A stretch of DNA of 64,000 nt from Rotaria socialis (lineage: Eukaryota; Rotifera; Eurotatoria; Philodinida; Philodinidae), in assembly GCA_905331475.1 (NCBI GenBank), contig CAJNYU010002220.1, positions 124,001 to 188,000 on the forward strand, read 5' to 3'. How positions within the stretch are numbered: the first letter of the stretch is position 1; every line of letters starts with the position of its first letter. Position numbers and translations under genes: made by a program. The notes under the pieces were generated by a model. The model searched no databases and was not told the DNA's origin. It saw nothing but the letters and a program-made list of their open reading frames with translations. Positions 22,689-46,388 of this stretch are shown here, one piece after another.

Positions 22689-24178
22689 AATCATGGTATT
22701 TTTTCTTGAAAACTAAGAATTACGAAGCACTCAAACATATTTGAAAATATTCATGAAAAATTATTTAGTGAATTAAATAATAATTTAACGTACGAATTCA
22801 ACGGTACTCATATTCGCAAATAATCTTTGAGTTGATTGAATCTGTATCTATGAATAAATCTTTGCATGACTTTGAAATTTGCTTTTATTTATTTTACATC
22901 CATAGATTCATAATTTTTAATCGATAATATTGATAGGATTCTTTTATTTTCTAATCATTTTCGTTCAAAGTTTGTGAACACATATACAGTAGAATACATT
23001 AAATTTCATTGGATGCTCTCAAGATTAATCGTTATTTAAATCTCTTATACAATATCATAGATGAATGGTCACCGACAAGATGTATTTCATATCAGATTCT
23101 TTACTTTTTTCAAGTTTTTTCAGACATTTGAATGCTAATTTGAACGCATTAGTGACTAGAACAACACATTTCAGTATCTGATCATGATTTTTTTTTGAAA
23201 GATTTTAACAATTATCTCATTATAGATATTATTTGCAATTGTATTATCATTAATAAGTGGAAATTAATATTCTTAATACATGATAAACGTTCAGGTTGAC
23301 TTTTAGAGATCGATGAATTCCATTGTCTATCACTTAATTCTTTTTAGTTTTATCATAACCAAATGCAACAGGCTAAAATATTGTTCAGCAACAAAATATA
23401 CGATAGCATTGAAAACATGTATTCGACAATTGCAAAGATAAAAAGAAACCTGAATAGATTTTGAGAATTTTAATAATTTTAGATCGTTTTTGTTTTGAGT
23501 TATGACATAGTCGGTTTCTTCAAAGCTCTAGCCCACAAAGTTACAATACAATCTGTGTGTTTATCTAATTTCATAATTAATACTTTTCTGTTCTATTCTT
23601 TACTTAGGCAAATTTAAATGTGATACAAGTAATAAATAAAAACTGTCAAAAAGCGTACAATGATAAAAATTGGAAGAATATTAATATGACAAATTATTTT
23701 GAACATATTGATGAAATACATGATAAATAAAGAAAAACTCAATGACACTCATAATTGTAAATATAAATATTTTATCAGAGCCAATACTATTTATTTTTAT
23801 TGGAAACACAAGCACATAACACTAATAGAATATCTCGAAGTAAAACGATTGCCTATAAAGCATAATTAGTAGTTCTACCTAGAAAATTAGCCATATTCAC
23901 ATAAAATAAGAACAATGAGAATACTTCTTTTTCAACGAAATAGTTTTCATTTTCACTAATTTAGTCTGAAGTATTATACCATTGTTGAAATCGTATTTAT
24001 TCAAACATTGCCCAGATTATTTTCATCTAGTTTATTTTTTTTTCATTTGAAAATATTAAATAATTTTTTTACGTCTATTACAGTAAATTTTTTTTCATTT
24101 CAATCAACTACATCCTACAATGAGGCGCATAAAACATAGATTTTCTCTATAAATCAAAAAACAACCTGATGAACGATA
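22689..24178. other. Gene-poor stretch
   Basis: No coding sequence recognised in about 1.5 kb. The part next to 24178 is presumably the 3' untranslated region and downstream flank of the ABC transporter. Confidence 0.45.
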
Positions 24179-26690
24179 TTATTTAAATTTTTTTATGCGT
24201 AGCAACTGAATATAAGCCATACTAAAAAATCCTATAGCTATTAAGAATATCGCCAAAATATTTAGCCATAGGTCCCAAGTTGTTGCGTAGGAAATGTGAC
24301 GTCGAAATAAAATATCTTCACCTTTGATGAAGCATGTGTCAATGTCAGATGAATAACATAAAGTTAAATTTCGAAATTCATTGATTGCTAATACATTGGA
24401 GGAATAACGAAAAACACTTATCCATCGTATCCATCGAAGAAACTCAACGATACTTGTTAGGTCAATAAGAAATCCACTAAAAAGCATCATAGTGACATAA
24501 CCACATATGATCATAACAAGAGCAACACCTAAACGAAGCAAACTAATAATTCATATCAATAAAAATGAAAAAGTTTTACCTAAAGTTGAAGTACTAGCAG
24601 CAACACAATAACACATTGCTGAACCAAATATTTTTGCCATAAGATTAGTTATGAGAAAAATGAAAAAATGATGAATTGATTGACGAAGACCCGTCAAGAA
24701 AAAAGTTATGATTGTATAGATCATAGAAGGAATAATATGAACCAAAGGAAGATCAACAATTATTTTAGCAAGAAAAAAGCTTGACACTCGATAGTAACCA
24801 CTGACATTTTCCTAGAATATATAAAATGTATTTCAATGAATTTAATAAATAATATTTTCATTATATATATAAATTAAAAATTTTACATGAATAAAAAGTG
24901 CTCGCTCTTTGATTAATGGTTCTAATGCACTCGTTGCACCAAGTACTTGACAAGATATTATAAAGAAAATAGCTCCAAAACGATTGTATACACCTGGTTC
25001 AACTGTTTTTTCTAATTTATTAAAGATTAAACCTGTAAATAAGCCATATATAATAACACTGATAATTTGAGATGTAACTAATGCCGGATTTCTTAAAACA
25101 TTACAAAGCGTTCGTTGTGCAACGCAACGAAATTCACTTGGATAAGGTCGAGAAACATCATATTTTAACATGTAGTCATCGCTATCTTTACTTTGATGGA
25201 TTTCATTTTTTATCATTTTGGAATTATAGGAATACATTGTGGAATGAAGATATGCTGTTTGAAGTGTCATCGAAGAAGAATTATTCGATTTAATCAATAT
25301 ATCAAGAACAAAATCTGCGGGATTATCATGTTCTTCACAGTTAAAAGCGTTCGAAGCAAAATAAGGTAAAACCTCAGTAGATGGACCTAAATAGATATTA
25401 TGACCAGCAGACAGAAAAAGAACAGTATCAAATAATTTAAATATTGAATAACGCGGCTGATGAATAGAAAAAATAATTGTACCTAAGTCAAAGAGACAAA
25501 AATAACTTATCATGATTCCAAAATAAAAGTAGTTTTATATGACGTACGTTCTTGTCTAGATAATTTATGTAAGCAAGCCATAACATTTTGTGCTGTACAC
25601 GCATCAAGTCCTAATAAAAAGAAAAATCAATTTTTTTTAGAATTATGAAATAATAAATCGAATTATTCACCTGTAGTTGGCTCATCTAAGAAAAGAACAT
25701 TGGGCGAAAGGACTAACTCCATTCCGATGCTTGTTCTTTTTTTTTCTCCACCTGATACACCTCTGACAAAATCAGTTCCAATAAGAGTATCAGCACATGA
25801 GTGAAGATCTAAATCATGAATAATTTGATTGACTCGATCAATTCGTTCATTGGCTTTTATTGATGATGGTAAACGAACATTTGCTGAAAATAAAAGATTT
25901 TCGCGGACGGTCAATGTTTCACTGATGATATCTTTAAATAAGCAAGGAGAAAGAAAATATAAGAAAATAAAAATTTCCTACCATCTTGAGTAACATAGCC
26001 AATAATATATTTAAAATAAGAAGGACGAGGTTGTCCGGATACAAGAACATTTCCCGACAATCCTCGACTACCCTTTCGATCTGCGAGAATATCAAGTAGA
26101 GTTGATTTACCGCAACCTGTCGGTCCTATCAATGAAAACAAAATTGAAATAGAAGAATCATTATAAGTTGAATCGAATTCCATAGTAATGACAAACGATT
26201 ATTATTCTTCATTGTCGACGTAAAAAAATTACTCTTATACTGGTCAATACGTTTAGAAGCATACATTAGTTTTTTTTAAATCAATATTTATTATACCTAA
26301 TAAAGCATTCATTCCAGGAGTAAAAATGCCCGAAACATTAGTAAGGATTTGTTTTTTTGGTATCGGTTTCCAAAATGGAAATATTCCTGCTGTCCATCGA
26401 GTATTTAATGCACCTTTGATTGCTTTATCACCAATCGTATAATTAATATTATCAAATGATATTGTTGCTGATTTGAAGTCATTGTTATTAGATAAATTTT
26501 CAATTGGACTTTTTACTTGTTTAGTACTCACAAATAAATTGTATTGATGATGATCAACATTCGAATCTAATAGTGTAGATTCAATAATAACACTATTATT
26601 ATGAACGGGCAGTTTTGTTTGAAGTAAAGGAGAGACAATATTTTCTTGTTCATCATTTACTATCATCAGTTTGGTCATCTTTTCACTCAT
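24179..26690 (-). CDS. ABCG2-like half-transporter
   Basis: ATP-driven exporter of the ABCG (White/BCRP) family: one nucleotide-binding domain followed by six membrane spans, working as a dimer. Seven exons are visible, running from ATG at 26690 to the stop at 24179. The ATPase has Walker A GPTGCGKSTLLD (split after the first G by an intron of about 170 bp), signature VSGGEKKRTSIGMELV, Walker B VLFLDEPTTGLD and switch region TIIFSIHQPRYSIFKLFD. The segment LIKERALFIHENVSGYYRV, then SSFFLAKII, matches the ABCG2 connection into the membrane domain. The last exon holds the extracellular loop with cysteines and ends LLRIKKFK. Introns are short (for example 25932-25981). An N-terminal tail of about 80 residues is low-complexity. 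Subfamily ABCG2 rather than ABCG1 is favoured by the HQPRYSIFKLFD and SGYYRVSS wording. A TTTTAG acceptor lies 9 bases before the ATG. Confidence 0.92.
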
Positions 26691-27252
26691 TATTGTAATC
26701 TAAAATTGAACAGCTTATTGTTTGATGAAGAACAAAATGTACGAACTATGACGTACAATTATGTTATCAAAACTGCTTCATTTGACATATATCGATACGA
26801 TATCGTTAACTCTTTGTTTTAAAGGTAAATTGTCGAGACAAGAAATTAAAAACTTGTTTGATTTATTTTCAATTTTACTTCATATTAAATTCAAACAAAA
26901 AATAATTTTTGCGTAGGAAGCAAAAAGAAAAGAAGCATAAGTTTAGAATAATTGATTACTATCAATATGGATTTAATTATATTAATCAACTGATCTGATC
27001 GATAAGAAAATATGTTTACTATGAATTCTACAGAAATATACATGAAGTCATACGTAAATTCTAGAACTGTTTCATTCTTTCGTCATTTTTTATTCTTTTT
27101 CTATCGAGATTTGAGATAAAAATAAAAGTTTTTCATAATCAAATAACATTTAATATACAATATAAAGAATACAATAAAATAGAAACTGATAACATTCAAT
27201 TTTTTTTCTCGTGTTTTTATTTCGTTTATATCTTAATCAAGAAAAAAAGACA

Positions 27253-30200
27253 TCAGCATCTTTCAAACACTTTATACAATTGTTGCACTTCAGTTAATTT
27301 AACAAATGCTTGTCGTAAATGTTTCGATGGAACAAGCATGGTTTTAAATGCATGATAAAGCAAATGTTCAATAGCCCAATGCTGTTTTTCTTCTGTATCA
27401 CCGTCCGCTTGTGAATAGATGTTCATTCGGTATGAATAAAATTTAGAAATTTCATCAGCAAAAGTTCGAAAACATTCTCGTTCATCTGTCCAGTTAACTT
27501 CTTTACTTAAACGAAGGAGATATTGTGGTAAATAATCAAGATTAGGTACATATGTATCGAGTAGAATAGGAAGAGTTTCTAAACGTATTGGATCTGTTGA
27601 TGATATAACAAATGAAAAATAATCTTCAAGCATTTCACGGCGCTCTTTTAAAATATCAATCACATATTCGACAATTTCTTCATTATCGGTTTCTAGACGT
27701 AGAAGTTCCTTTAAAAAAATTAACCTTTTTCTTTTCAACAAAACAGAAAACAAACGCTAATAAAAATTACTTCAATAGACGGTGGCTCAGGTTCCAATCG
27801 AATAGTTCCCATGTTTCCAAAATGATAAATACATAATTGATAAAATAATTCTTGAGATAAATGTCGTGTATGAACTAAATATAACTGAGTATCATGCTGA
27901 ATAAGTGAAGATTGTCCATCGACGGTGCCGACGTAGACAAAATTCCGTATTATATTTAATAGATCTGTATCACATTCATCACTAATTGATTGACGTAATA
28001 TTTCAAGTGATGTTAATTTTACATTTCGCGGAAAAACAATTGAAGCTAATGGAGATATAGTTATTGAGGATAATGTTGACTTTTTTGGAATTGATATTGA
28101 ACTATTATGATAACGATGTTTATCTAATTTTTGATCACGACTAGATGTACGAACTGTACGTGATGGATCAGAATTAGCAATTGATTTCTTCGCAGTCGTC
28201 GAGTTGGCTGTATTAGACGATATTTTCTTTGATGCAGTTTCAGTTTCCATAGAATCTTTAGGAGTTGGAGGCACTAAAGTCATTGAAGTAGGTGTCTTAA
28301 AAAGAAACAATAGATAATTTGACTTAAATCGTATCATTCAAGTTAAATATGATGTGTACTTTCATAAAAATCAATACATTTAAAGACAAATGTAAAAAAT
28401 TTTCTTTTTTTTCCTTTCGATTTGATTTCGACCACGTTTTCAATAGGATATTTATGGAACAATTAAATCTTATTGAATATAATTATCTTAATTAATAGTG
28501 ACTAAATCAACAACAAATTTCTAATCATTGCACTGAAATGTTGAGATCAAGAAAAAGAAAAAGAGCTGATGAAGTTTTAAACAGAAATCGATTGTTGATG
28601 TTTTCGAATTACATACAATTGAATTACAAAAGTTGTTTCTTGAAAGTATGATAAACTTATGATTTCCGATTAAAATCGAAAGCTGTTCTTTAAATAAAAT
28701 ACAATGGCGTCGTATGTTTAGTCATATTCTTATCAAAACTTTATTGTTGTTGTTACTATTTCTCATACTATTATGACTATTATAAACTGTTTTTGTTTTG
28801 TATTAGTTTGATTCTAGGTGATAATGGATACGCTGATAAACTGTAAATAGATAAACTAACCATATGAAATGTTAATTGAGTTGTAGTTGTTGTTTGTTTT
28901 GCTGATTTTTCAACAATAATATGTTCAATAGCTTGTACAATGTGAACAATAACTGGATCAGCATGTAAAAATCGTACTTCATTTTTACTTGGGTGTATAT
29001 TAACATCTAATGTTGTTGGATCCATTATTAAATCGAGATATACAAATGGAGATGTTTGTTTATTAACTAGAACAGCATACATTTGTTGAATCGATTTTTT
29101 TAATGGTTGACAATCAACTAAACGTCCGTTTATAAAAAGAATAAAAGTCATTGAAATTGGCGTCGCTTTTGATGAACACTAAACATTAAAAATAAATAAA
29201 CATTTTAATTTTAATAAGACTTTTTTTTTCTTTTCAAACGAAAGCAAAACTAACCGAATATTGAGTTCCAGTAAAACAAGCTTTACATTGAAATTTATAA
29301 GGTGTATCATCAGTATTAATCATTGTTTCATACATATCTTTTACCATATCAGCACCATATAACATTTTCATATTATGTAAAATAGTTATTGTTTCTTTTC
29401 CATCTGTGTGGATATCAGGTTCGAGTTGCGTATCCCGTTTAAGTGTAAAAGAAACATGAGTATTACGTAGTGCCATTTTCATTACACAGTCAACCATTCT
29501 GGTATATTCTTCAGATGCTGATTTCATCATTTTTAACCGTATTGGATTATTACAAAAAAGATCTTCTATTATAATTAATGTACCATTCGTACCTAAATAA
29601 ACAAAAAATAATAAAATAATTTCTTATAGTTTTTAATTATTTTTCATTTGTAAAGTTAGATAAAAGATGTTATTCAACTTTTTATTTTTTGTTTCAATGA
29701 ATAATTATGATTGATAATTGCAATTCTAACTAGTATTCGAAGATCTGGAAGGGTTATGATGATTACTTCTATTTTATAAGATATCTAACAATTCATCAAT
29801 GTTATATTAGATTTATTTAATCTTAATGATGAAAATTGGCTCTAAAAATTAGCACTCCTAAGTAAATGATCGAATTAACTATTAGATATCCGAGTAGAGA
29901 AAAAGTAAACAATTCATGTATGTTTCAATATATAGAATTCGTAAGAAACATAAAAATTTATCCATTTGAAAAGTTATTCTAAAATGTAAGTTTAGAATAG
30001 TATTAGGAAAAGTTGGAAAAAAATTCTTTTTAAATTCTTTTCTAACCTGCACAAGGTTTAATGGATGTTGATGGTCGAATCTTTTCATCTTCGTATTCAC
30101 AAACATAAGCGCATGGGCTTTCACGTATTTTGCTAATAATTTTTACATGTCCAGCATAACTCAATGACGCTAAAGCTTCACCACGAAAACCATACGTATT

Positions 30201-30473
30201 TAAATGATATAAATCATCGAAGCTTTTTAATTTTGACGTCGCAAAGCGTTCACAAACAAGTGGCAAATCAACTTTACTTATTCCACATCCATCATCTCGA
30301 ATTTCAATAGATTTTAAACCACCTTGTTTAACATGAATTTGTATTGTGCACGCACCAGCATCTAGACTATTTTCTAGAAGTTCTTTTATTGCTGCACACG
30401 GTCTTACAACAATTTCTCCAGCAGCTATACGATTAACAACTGCTTCATCAAGTTTTTGAATTTTTCTATTCAT
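27253..30473 (-). CDS. MLH1: DNA mismatch repair protein MLH1, about 687 aa
   Basis: MutL homologue acting with PMS2-type partners in nuclear mismatch repair and meiotic crossing-over. Exons 30473-30047, 29592-29255, 29178-28861, 28295-27771 and 27708-27253 total 688 codons. The GHKL ATPase is intact: NRIAAGEIVVRP, ELLENSLDAG (catalytic Glu and Asn), DDGCGI, RFATSKL and YGFRGEALASLS. The transducer region carries VNIHPSKNEVRFLH. A Ser/Thr/Lys-rich linker is followed by the C-terminal interaction domain ending KVFERC, the MLH1-specific terminal signature. Length is slightly below human MLH1 (756 aa), the difference lying mostly in the linker. Introns of 454 and 565 bp are longer than the others. 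The ATG at 30473 directly follows TTTGTTTTAG, and the preceding gene stops 67 bp upstream, suggesting an operon-like pair. Confidence 0.95.
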
Positions 30474-30540
30474 CTAAAACAAAGCAAACGAAAAACATAG
30501 TATAACAAATGAAAATCTTGTTTTCTTTTTCTTTCTCTAT
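30474..30540 (-). promoter_or_regulatory. 67-bp intercistronic gap with acceptor at MLH1 start
   Basis: Between the stop of the ataxin-10-like gene and the MLH1 ATG there are only 67 bp. On the minus strand these end in a T-rich tract and TTTTAG that abuts the ATG. I see no AATAAA signal in it. The length and end are intron-like, as expected for a trans-splice site resolving a two-gene transcript. Trans-splicing here is inference. Confidence 0.55.
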
Positions 30541-32433
30541 TTATTTAATTTGTTTAATATAATTTCTATTATCTTCGTTTTCTTCAGTTAAACATTTAAC
30601 GAGCCAAGTAACGCAGGCTTGAGCTTTTGGTTGATTAAGATCGATTTGTGTCATTGAAAGAATCGATTCTATTGTACCTGCTGTTTGTCGAACTTGATTT
30701 TGACAATTAACGTGTTTATAACATAATGTGGCTAATAGAAGAAGAAGATCAGCAAATAAATCAAATGTCGGTAGCGGATGTTCGTTCGGAATATCAATAT
30801 ATAAACGATACCATTCATGTTCAGATTTTGAACGACGTCGATGAACTTCACAAAGGAGTTTTGAAACAAGAAAAACAATAGTTAACCGATAACGATTATC
30901 ATCCAATAAATCGTTTTGATGTATATAATAATTATTTATTAATTGTATCAAACGACGAAATAAACGAAGAGTTAATGTAGAATAATTGTTTGGATTAATA
31001 ATAGATATTAATGAGCAAGAAAATAATATATGAAGATCATCAGGATAATTAGTTGAAGATGAAAATAAATGAAAAAGAGATAATTCATTGATACAGTGAT
31101 TAGGAGTTAAATTCATAACGTAGAGCGATAATGTTGAATGCAACTCATCGAAAGTTGACACTTGATTTAAACTAAGAATAAAACAATTTATTAAAGATTA
31201 CGAAAATACCTATTACTTTGAAACTTTTCTAATCGATATATGCATATTGGATGACTTTCTTTATCGTAATCGGTGCATAGTAATTTTTAATAAAACTTAA
31301 AATAAATTTCATATCCTTTAGATATTCTCATTTATATAATTAAAGGAGTTTTTCGTAATCTCATTTCATTTAATCTAATCTGCATTACAGATCAAACTTA
31401 ACTGAAGAGAAAATAAAGCAATGATACACTCAATCAATGTTCATTTCGAGCATTTCCAGATTGTCTTTCTTTTCTTCTCATTCAATATTCGATCGATCAT
31501 ATAGCTAAAAGTTTCCATACTAAATCAAGATTTTAAAAGGCAATAGAATTTTTTCTAATTTTTACATTTGACTTAACTATGGATGATAGATTATATTTCG
31601 ATAACTAATGAAATCTTTACTTTGAAAACCGAATACAATAATTCAAATAAGAAAATGTAGCGATATGAAAATATGTTTCGTTGAACAAGATAATAACAAA
31701 AAAATCTATAAACTCTCGATTACCTCGTATTTCATTCAATAAAAACTTACTCAATTTTTTCAATTGTAATTGAAGATAATTCTTCTAAATTTTGTTTCAT
31801 TACTTCAATATTAAAAATATCATCTTGTCTATGTGTATCAATAGCATGCAAAATTTCATTTGTATATTTTTTTTCTAAATAATATTTTCTTAACCATTGA
31901 GTATCTCTTTCGACAAGAAATTTTGTTAATTGATCTATCCATTGATTATCTTCTTCGTCGTCTTCATTTCTATATAAACCATCAATAATTAAATCATATC
32001 TTTGGTTAGACGATGTATTCATCTCTAGATATGCACATATAATACATGCAATCACATTTCTATTATTATTTGGTAAAAGAATCAATGCACATAAATAAGC
32101 GATATCGCGAAAATCTTTGGGTAATAATCGATTAATATTATGTAAATATTGAAGAAAATGTTTAGTTAATTGCTCGAATTTAGAATCAAGACATCGTTTT
32201 ATGTTAAACATTAATAGATCAATTTCACATTGATTTAATGATGATGATCGTGGTCTCCCATATAAATTTCGTTGAATAGCAAATCCTTCAATAGATATGG
32301 GTTGATGAAGAAAATGATTTGCAATATGAAAAAATGTCGAATCAGATATAATAGAATGAGATTTCTCTTTAAGAAGATTTGCTAGACGATGAGGATCATT
32401 CAATAATGCGATATAATCATCCGACGAACACAT
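30541..32433 (-). CDS. Ataxin-10-like protein, about 437 aa
   Basis: Two exons, 32433-31751 and 31171-30541, joined by a 579-bp intron (acceptor TTATTCTTAG), total 438 codons. The protein is helical and Leu-rich, as in armadillo-type proteins. Its C-terminal part resembles the ataxin-10 domain: LLLLLATLCYKHVNCQNQVR, then SILSMTQIDLNQPKAQACV and CLTEENEDNRNYIKQ, matching the usual order of NL-----NQ--VR, a short D-NQP loop and a terminal ENQ helix. Vertebrate ataxin-10 (about 475 aa) is a cytoplasmic protein linked to cytokinesis and neurite growth. The N-terminal half (MCSSDDYIALLNDPHRLANL) is diverged. The ATG directly follows TATTGTAG. The gene is surely real; the family assignment is moderate. 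Confidence 0.7.
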
Positions 32434-32918
32434 CTACAATACAATAATGATTATTTAATTAAAACATAATAAGTTTATATTCGAGAATACACGAAAAATA
32501 ATCTTTTGTTAAATACAATCTTAGGGAAGTATTGAACTATCTGGAAAAATATGTGAACCATTGTCATAGCTTTAAATCAATGGCATAACATGGTATCATA
32601 ATATAAAGAATACTTCATTAGAGAATTTTTGAACTACTAAAAGAAAGAATCATGAAGTAATATATCCCAAATAAGATATCTCCATGCGATTGGTTACAGT
32701 AATTCTATCATCTTTCAAATTTCAACTGCTGCTCATGGATTGCGCTAACAGATTTTTATATTATGTAATTTCTTTGATGTTGCGCAATAACATCAACATC
32801 ACCACTTACTACTTTTCACAAAATTAAAATGTCTAGAATTAAATAAATAATATTTATTGAATATTAAATATTGAAGAGAAAGAAAAGAAATAAATATTTA
32901 TTATATTGAAAATCGTCA
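32434..32918. other. Intergenic gap between ferlin and ataxin-10-like gene
   Basis: About 485 bp, AT-rich, no coding sequence. It must contain the ferlin 3' untranslated end and, possibly, the promoter of the ataxin-10-like and MLH1 pair. Confidence 0.5.
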
Positions 32919-43389
<10,471 letters not shown>

Positions 43390-43782
43390 TCTATATTGTA
43401 TAGGAATCAGTAGAGTTTTAACTGTTTATGATGTTTTCTTTTATTTTTATGTACTCTTAGGAATATGAATACATTTATCAACATTAATGTTTTTTTTTTG
43501 CAATTTTCGAATGGCAGGTATAAGGAAAGAAGAGAAGACTAAATATAACTCCTAACAATATAAGCATACACGAAACGACAATCTAGCAAGAAGAAATAGT
43601 GTAAAAACGAATAATTTTGATCATTTTCTCTCTTCTATGACATTCTTTATTTTGATTTGCCTGAATTAATGATCATATGATTGTAGCCATTGATTTGTGT
43701 TGAAAGAAAAAAAGAAGAAATATGTATAGCAATGTATTTTTATTAAACTAACAATATCAGCCTTTTATTAAATGTGAAGAAT
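43390..43782. other. Intergenic gap between uS10m and ferlin genes
   Basis: About 390 bp, AT-rich, no gene. On the minus strand an AATATAG lies one base before the ferlin ATG. Confidence 0.5.
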
Positions 43783-44896
43783 TCAAGAGGTGTCTTGTTC
43801 TTGAGAAGTTTTTTCTGATGTTGTTTTTGTTGTTGTCGTCGATGAAGATGAAAATGAAGAGGTTGGTGGCACCAGATTATCACGAAATGATTCCAAACGG
43901 ACCTATGGCAAATAATTTTAAAATCATTTTTCGCTTGATAAATATCAGTCTAGATCTATTTCTTGATAAAATTATTTTTTTCCTTTTTTGTCGAATTCAT
44001 TCGAAATGCTTGGCACTGCTGATAAAATAGATTTCTTGATAATAAAAGGACACTCATTCATCATAGTATAATATAGGTATTTTTCTTTTCACAAAGCGTC
44101 TATTTCACATTGATAGAAAAAAGTCATTATTCAAATAAATGTTTGTTTCATTCAAAACAGAAACGAACTTATATAATGACTCTCATTTATATAAAAGAAT
44201 TTTCTTCGAATTCATGTTTATTAATCAATGTCTCAGATAATTTCTTACTCGTTCAACAATCATCATAATGCCTTCTGGCAAATTTCGTTGAACATATTCG
44301 AGAAATGTATCAGCAGTTGAACCAGTTATATGTTTAAACTGAAAAAAAAGTAAAAATAACAAGGAGATAAGAAATCAAAAATATTTACATTAAATTTTTT
44401 ATAATACGTTCGAATTTCATATTCTCGCCAATATTTTTTCTTAGCAAACTTTGATCGAAGTAAAGTCCATCGTTCTGTGAAAAAAGGAGGATTTTCACTA
44501 AAACATAGTTTTAAAAGATTAACCTGTTTGTTTTCAATATAAATATATTATTTACACATTAACAAGCTGTACAGCAAGTTCTGTAGAAACAAGACGAACG
44601 AATCGCTCATAACTTTCTAATACAGCTGGATCATGACCACGAACTTCTACACCTAGACGTTTATAAAGTTCATCACTACCAGATGGACGTTCAATATGTG
44701 GTCGAGGAGTAGCTGCAACGTTCAATTGTTTTTTTAACTAGATATTACAAGCAAAACAATTAATGCTGCAAAAAACGACAATGATTTGTACTCGAGCAGC
44801 AGTCGTGATCGATCGACAAGTTAACGATAATGCAGAGAATGGAATCTGTGAGGTTTTTAAAAGAAAAATTTGATTGACTACAGTTCGAGCTAACAT
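43783..44896 (-). CDS. MRPS10: Mitochondrial small-subunit ribosomal protein uS10m, 201 aa
   Basis: Component of the mitochondrial 28S-type subunit. Exons 44896-44792, 44737-44556, 44497-44389, 44338-44249 and 43902-43783 give 202 codons including the stop, equal in length to human MRPS10. Diagnostic segments are [31 protein letters not shown] and [20 protein letters not shown], matching the S10 domain order. The first 35 residues ([20 protein letters not shown]) form an Arg-containing, acid-poor presequence fit for mitochondrial import. The C-terminus is a Ser/Thr-rich tail. The ATG is immediately preceded by TGTATTTCAG. Introns are short and phase-consistent throughout. Confidence 0.95.
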
Positions 44897-45489
44897 CTGA
44901 AATACAAAAAAAAGAATCCAGCGATTGAATATATCAATATAACATTCATATTAACAGTAACTATAACTATTTAAACTAAATACTAAACTAGTAGCTAGCT
45001 TTGTAAAAACATAACCATTCATTATAGGTTAGTGATATACAATCAATAGAAGTATGATGAAATACCTCCATGTTGTCTCATTGATTAGTATTTCAGCGAC
45101 ATCTAACGAAAAGTATCAATAAAAATAGTAGAATAATATAATAAGATTGTGAAACCTAAATTTGTGTTTCGTATCAGAAAGAAAAAAGTATTTGTTCTAT
45201 GGAATCATTTAGTCATCGTCTAAGAACCGAATCCTTCAACGTGAAATATTTGACAACTTATTCAATTATGTACATCTATTTGTCTACCATTTTATGTCAA
45301 ATTGAACGGAGATCTAACCTGTAGCTGTAGTGTAGCACATTATATCATTTTATGTCAACATTAAAGAAAATGTTAAAAGACTGAATTATCCGGTCAGACT
45401 ACTTTTCAAAAGTCTAATATACTACAGAAAAGCAATTGTCATATTTTTCATATTCTATTTGATATTTACTATCAATTGATGAGAGGTGT
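44897..45489. other. Gene-poor stretch upstream of uS10m
   Basis: No coding sequence recognised. Likely includes the uS10m promoter region. AT-rich. Confidence 0.4.
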
Positions 45490-45783
45490 CCAAGGACTGA
45501 GGATTAGGAATTCCTCATCAGTTCCCCTACAACTCTTTGCATACTAAAGGTAAAAATATGGAATATTCACGATAATTTTTGTTCTTACACTCATTTTCAC
45601 TTGCAAAATTGTGAGAATCAATAATTTCATGCAAAAATTATTTTTAAAGCAATAATATCACGACTTTCGTGAATGGTGGAACTGTGAATGAACCGATAGT
45701 TGATTCCCATTTTCTCTAGGAATTATCACAGCGACATTGGCAATTCCTCGGCACATTAGGAATTCCTATTTCTCAGTCCTTGG
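45490..45783. mobile_element. MITE-like element, 294 bp, CCAAGGACTGAG ends
   Basis: Left end CCAAGGACTGAGGATTAGG, then AATTCCT. The right end reversed reads CCAAGGACTGAGAAATAGG, then AATTCCT: inverted repeats of about 26 bp with two or three mismatches. Non-coding interior. GT occurs just outside both ends, so a 2-bp target duplication is possible but not established. Its ends are unrelated to the CCCAGG or hAT families here. Confidence 0.75.
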
Positions 45784-45835
45784 GTACTGCTGGATGTTTT
45801 AGGATCCGATAGAATCCGTCGTTGGATTAGTTGAT

Positions 45836-46375
45836 TTGGGTATTGTTAGTTACCCAAGAAAGTATACGATACGAGAAACTATTAATCTGTTGAAAATTAC
45901 ATGTACACTTCTTTTTCTCGGGTTTTGTTATTGTATTTGGTCTTTTCTGTCGAGAAAAAATAATAAAGTTTGTCTTTTCCTTCGTCTATGCTATTTATTC
46001 ATTGGCTACATCTATTCTGCACATAGAATAGAGAACTTAAAAATGAGAAAGCAACTCAAAGTATCATATATTGTAGTTTGTAGCTATTTTTGCTTTTTTC
46101 TGTTGTTTTCTCTTCGTATAATTCATTTGTGGATATGGGTGCCCACTAGCGTTTCCTTGTTTTTGATTGATTTGTTTCTGTTTCGTATGGCTTTATCTAA
46201 TTTATCTAATACTAAATGCAACATGAGAGAAAGAGAGATATGCGATGCGATAGATATTACTTTCTTTGATTCCTTTATATTCCATTGTGAAAATAGCTTC
46301 AATATACTTATTTTTTTGTTTGAGTTGTATTTCAGACCCAATAAACTATTTCATAAATATAAATTGCACGTATAA
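45836..46375 (+). CDS. Doubtful 179-codon hydrophobic ORF
   Basis: Unbroken frame starting MGIVSYPRKYTIRETINLLK, with several Leu/Ile/Phe-rich stretches that could be membrane spans (CTLLFLGFCYCIWSFL, and later a second near the middle). No known family, no introns and base composition like the flanks. It lies between a MITE and the YihY gene, ending 13 bases before that gene's ATG. In AT-rich DNA such Phe/Leu/Ile-rich frames arise by chance, so I keep it as a possibility only. Confidence 0.2.
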   Translation: MGIVSYPRKYTIRETINLLKITCTLLFLGFCYCIWSFLSRKNNKVCLFLRLCYLFIGYIYSAHRIENLKMRKQLKVSYIVVCSYFCFFLLFSLRIIHLWIWVPTSVSLFLIDLFLFRMALSNLSNTKCNMREREICDAIDITFFDSFIFHCENSFNILIFLFELYFRPNKLFHKYKLHV

Positions 46376-46388
46376 CTAAAGAAGAACG

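Noticed and set aside
25081-25293. Plus-strand ORF of 70 codons
   Set aside because: Antisense shadow of the ABCG2-like membrane-domain exon.
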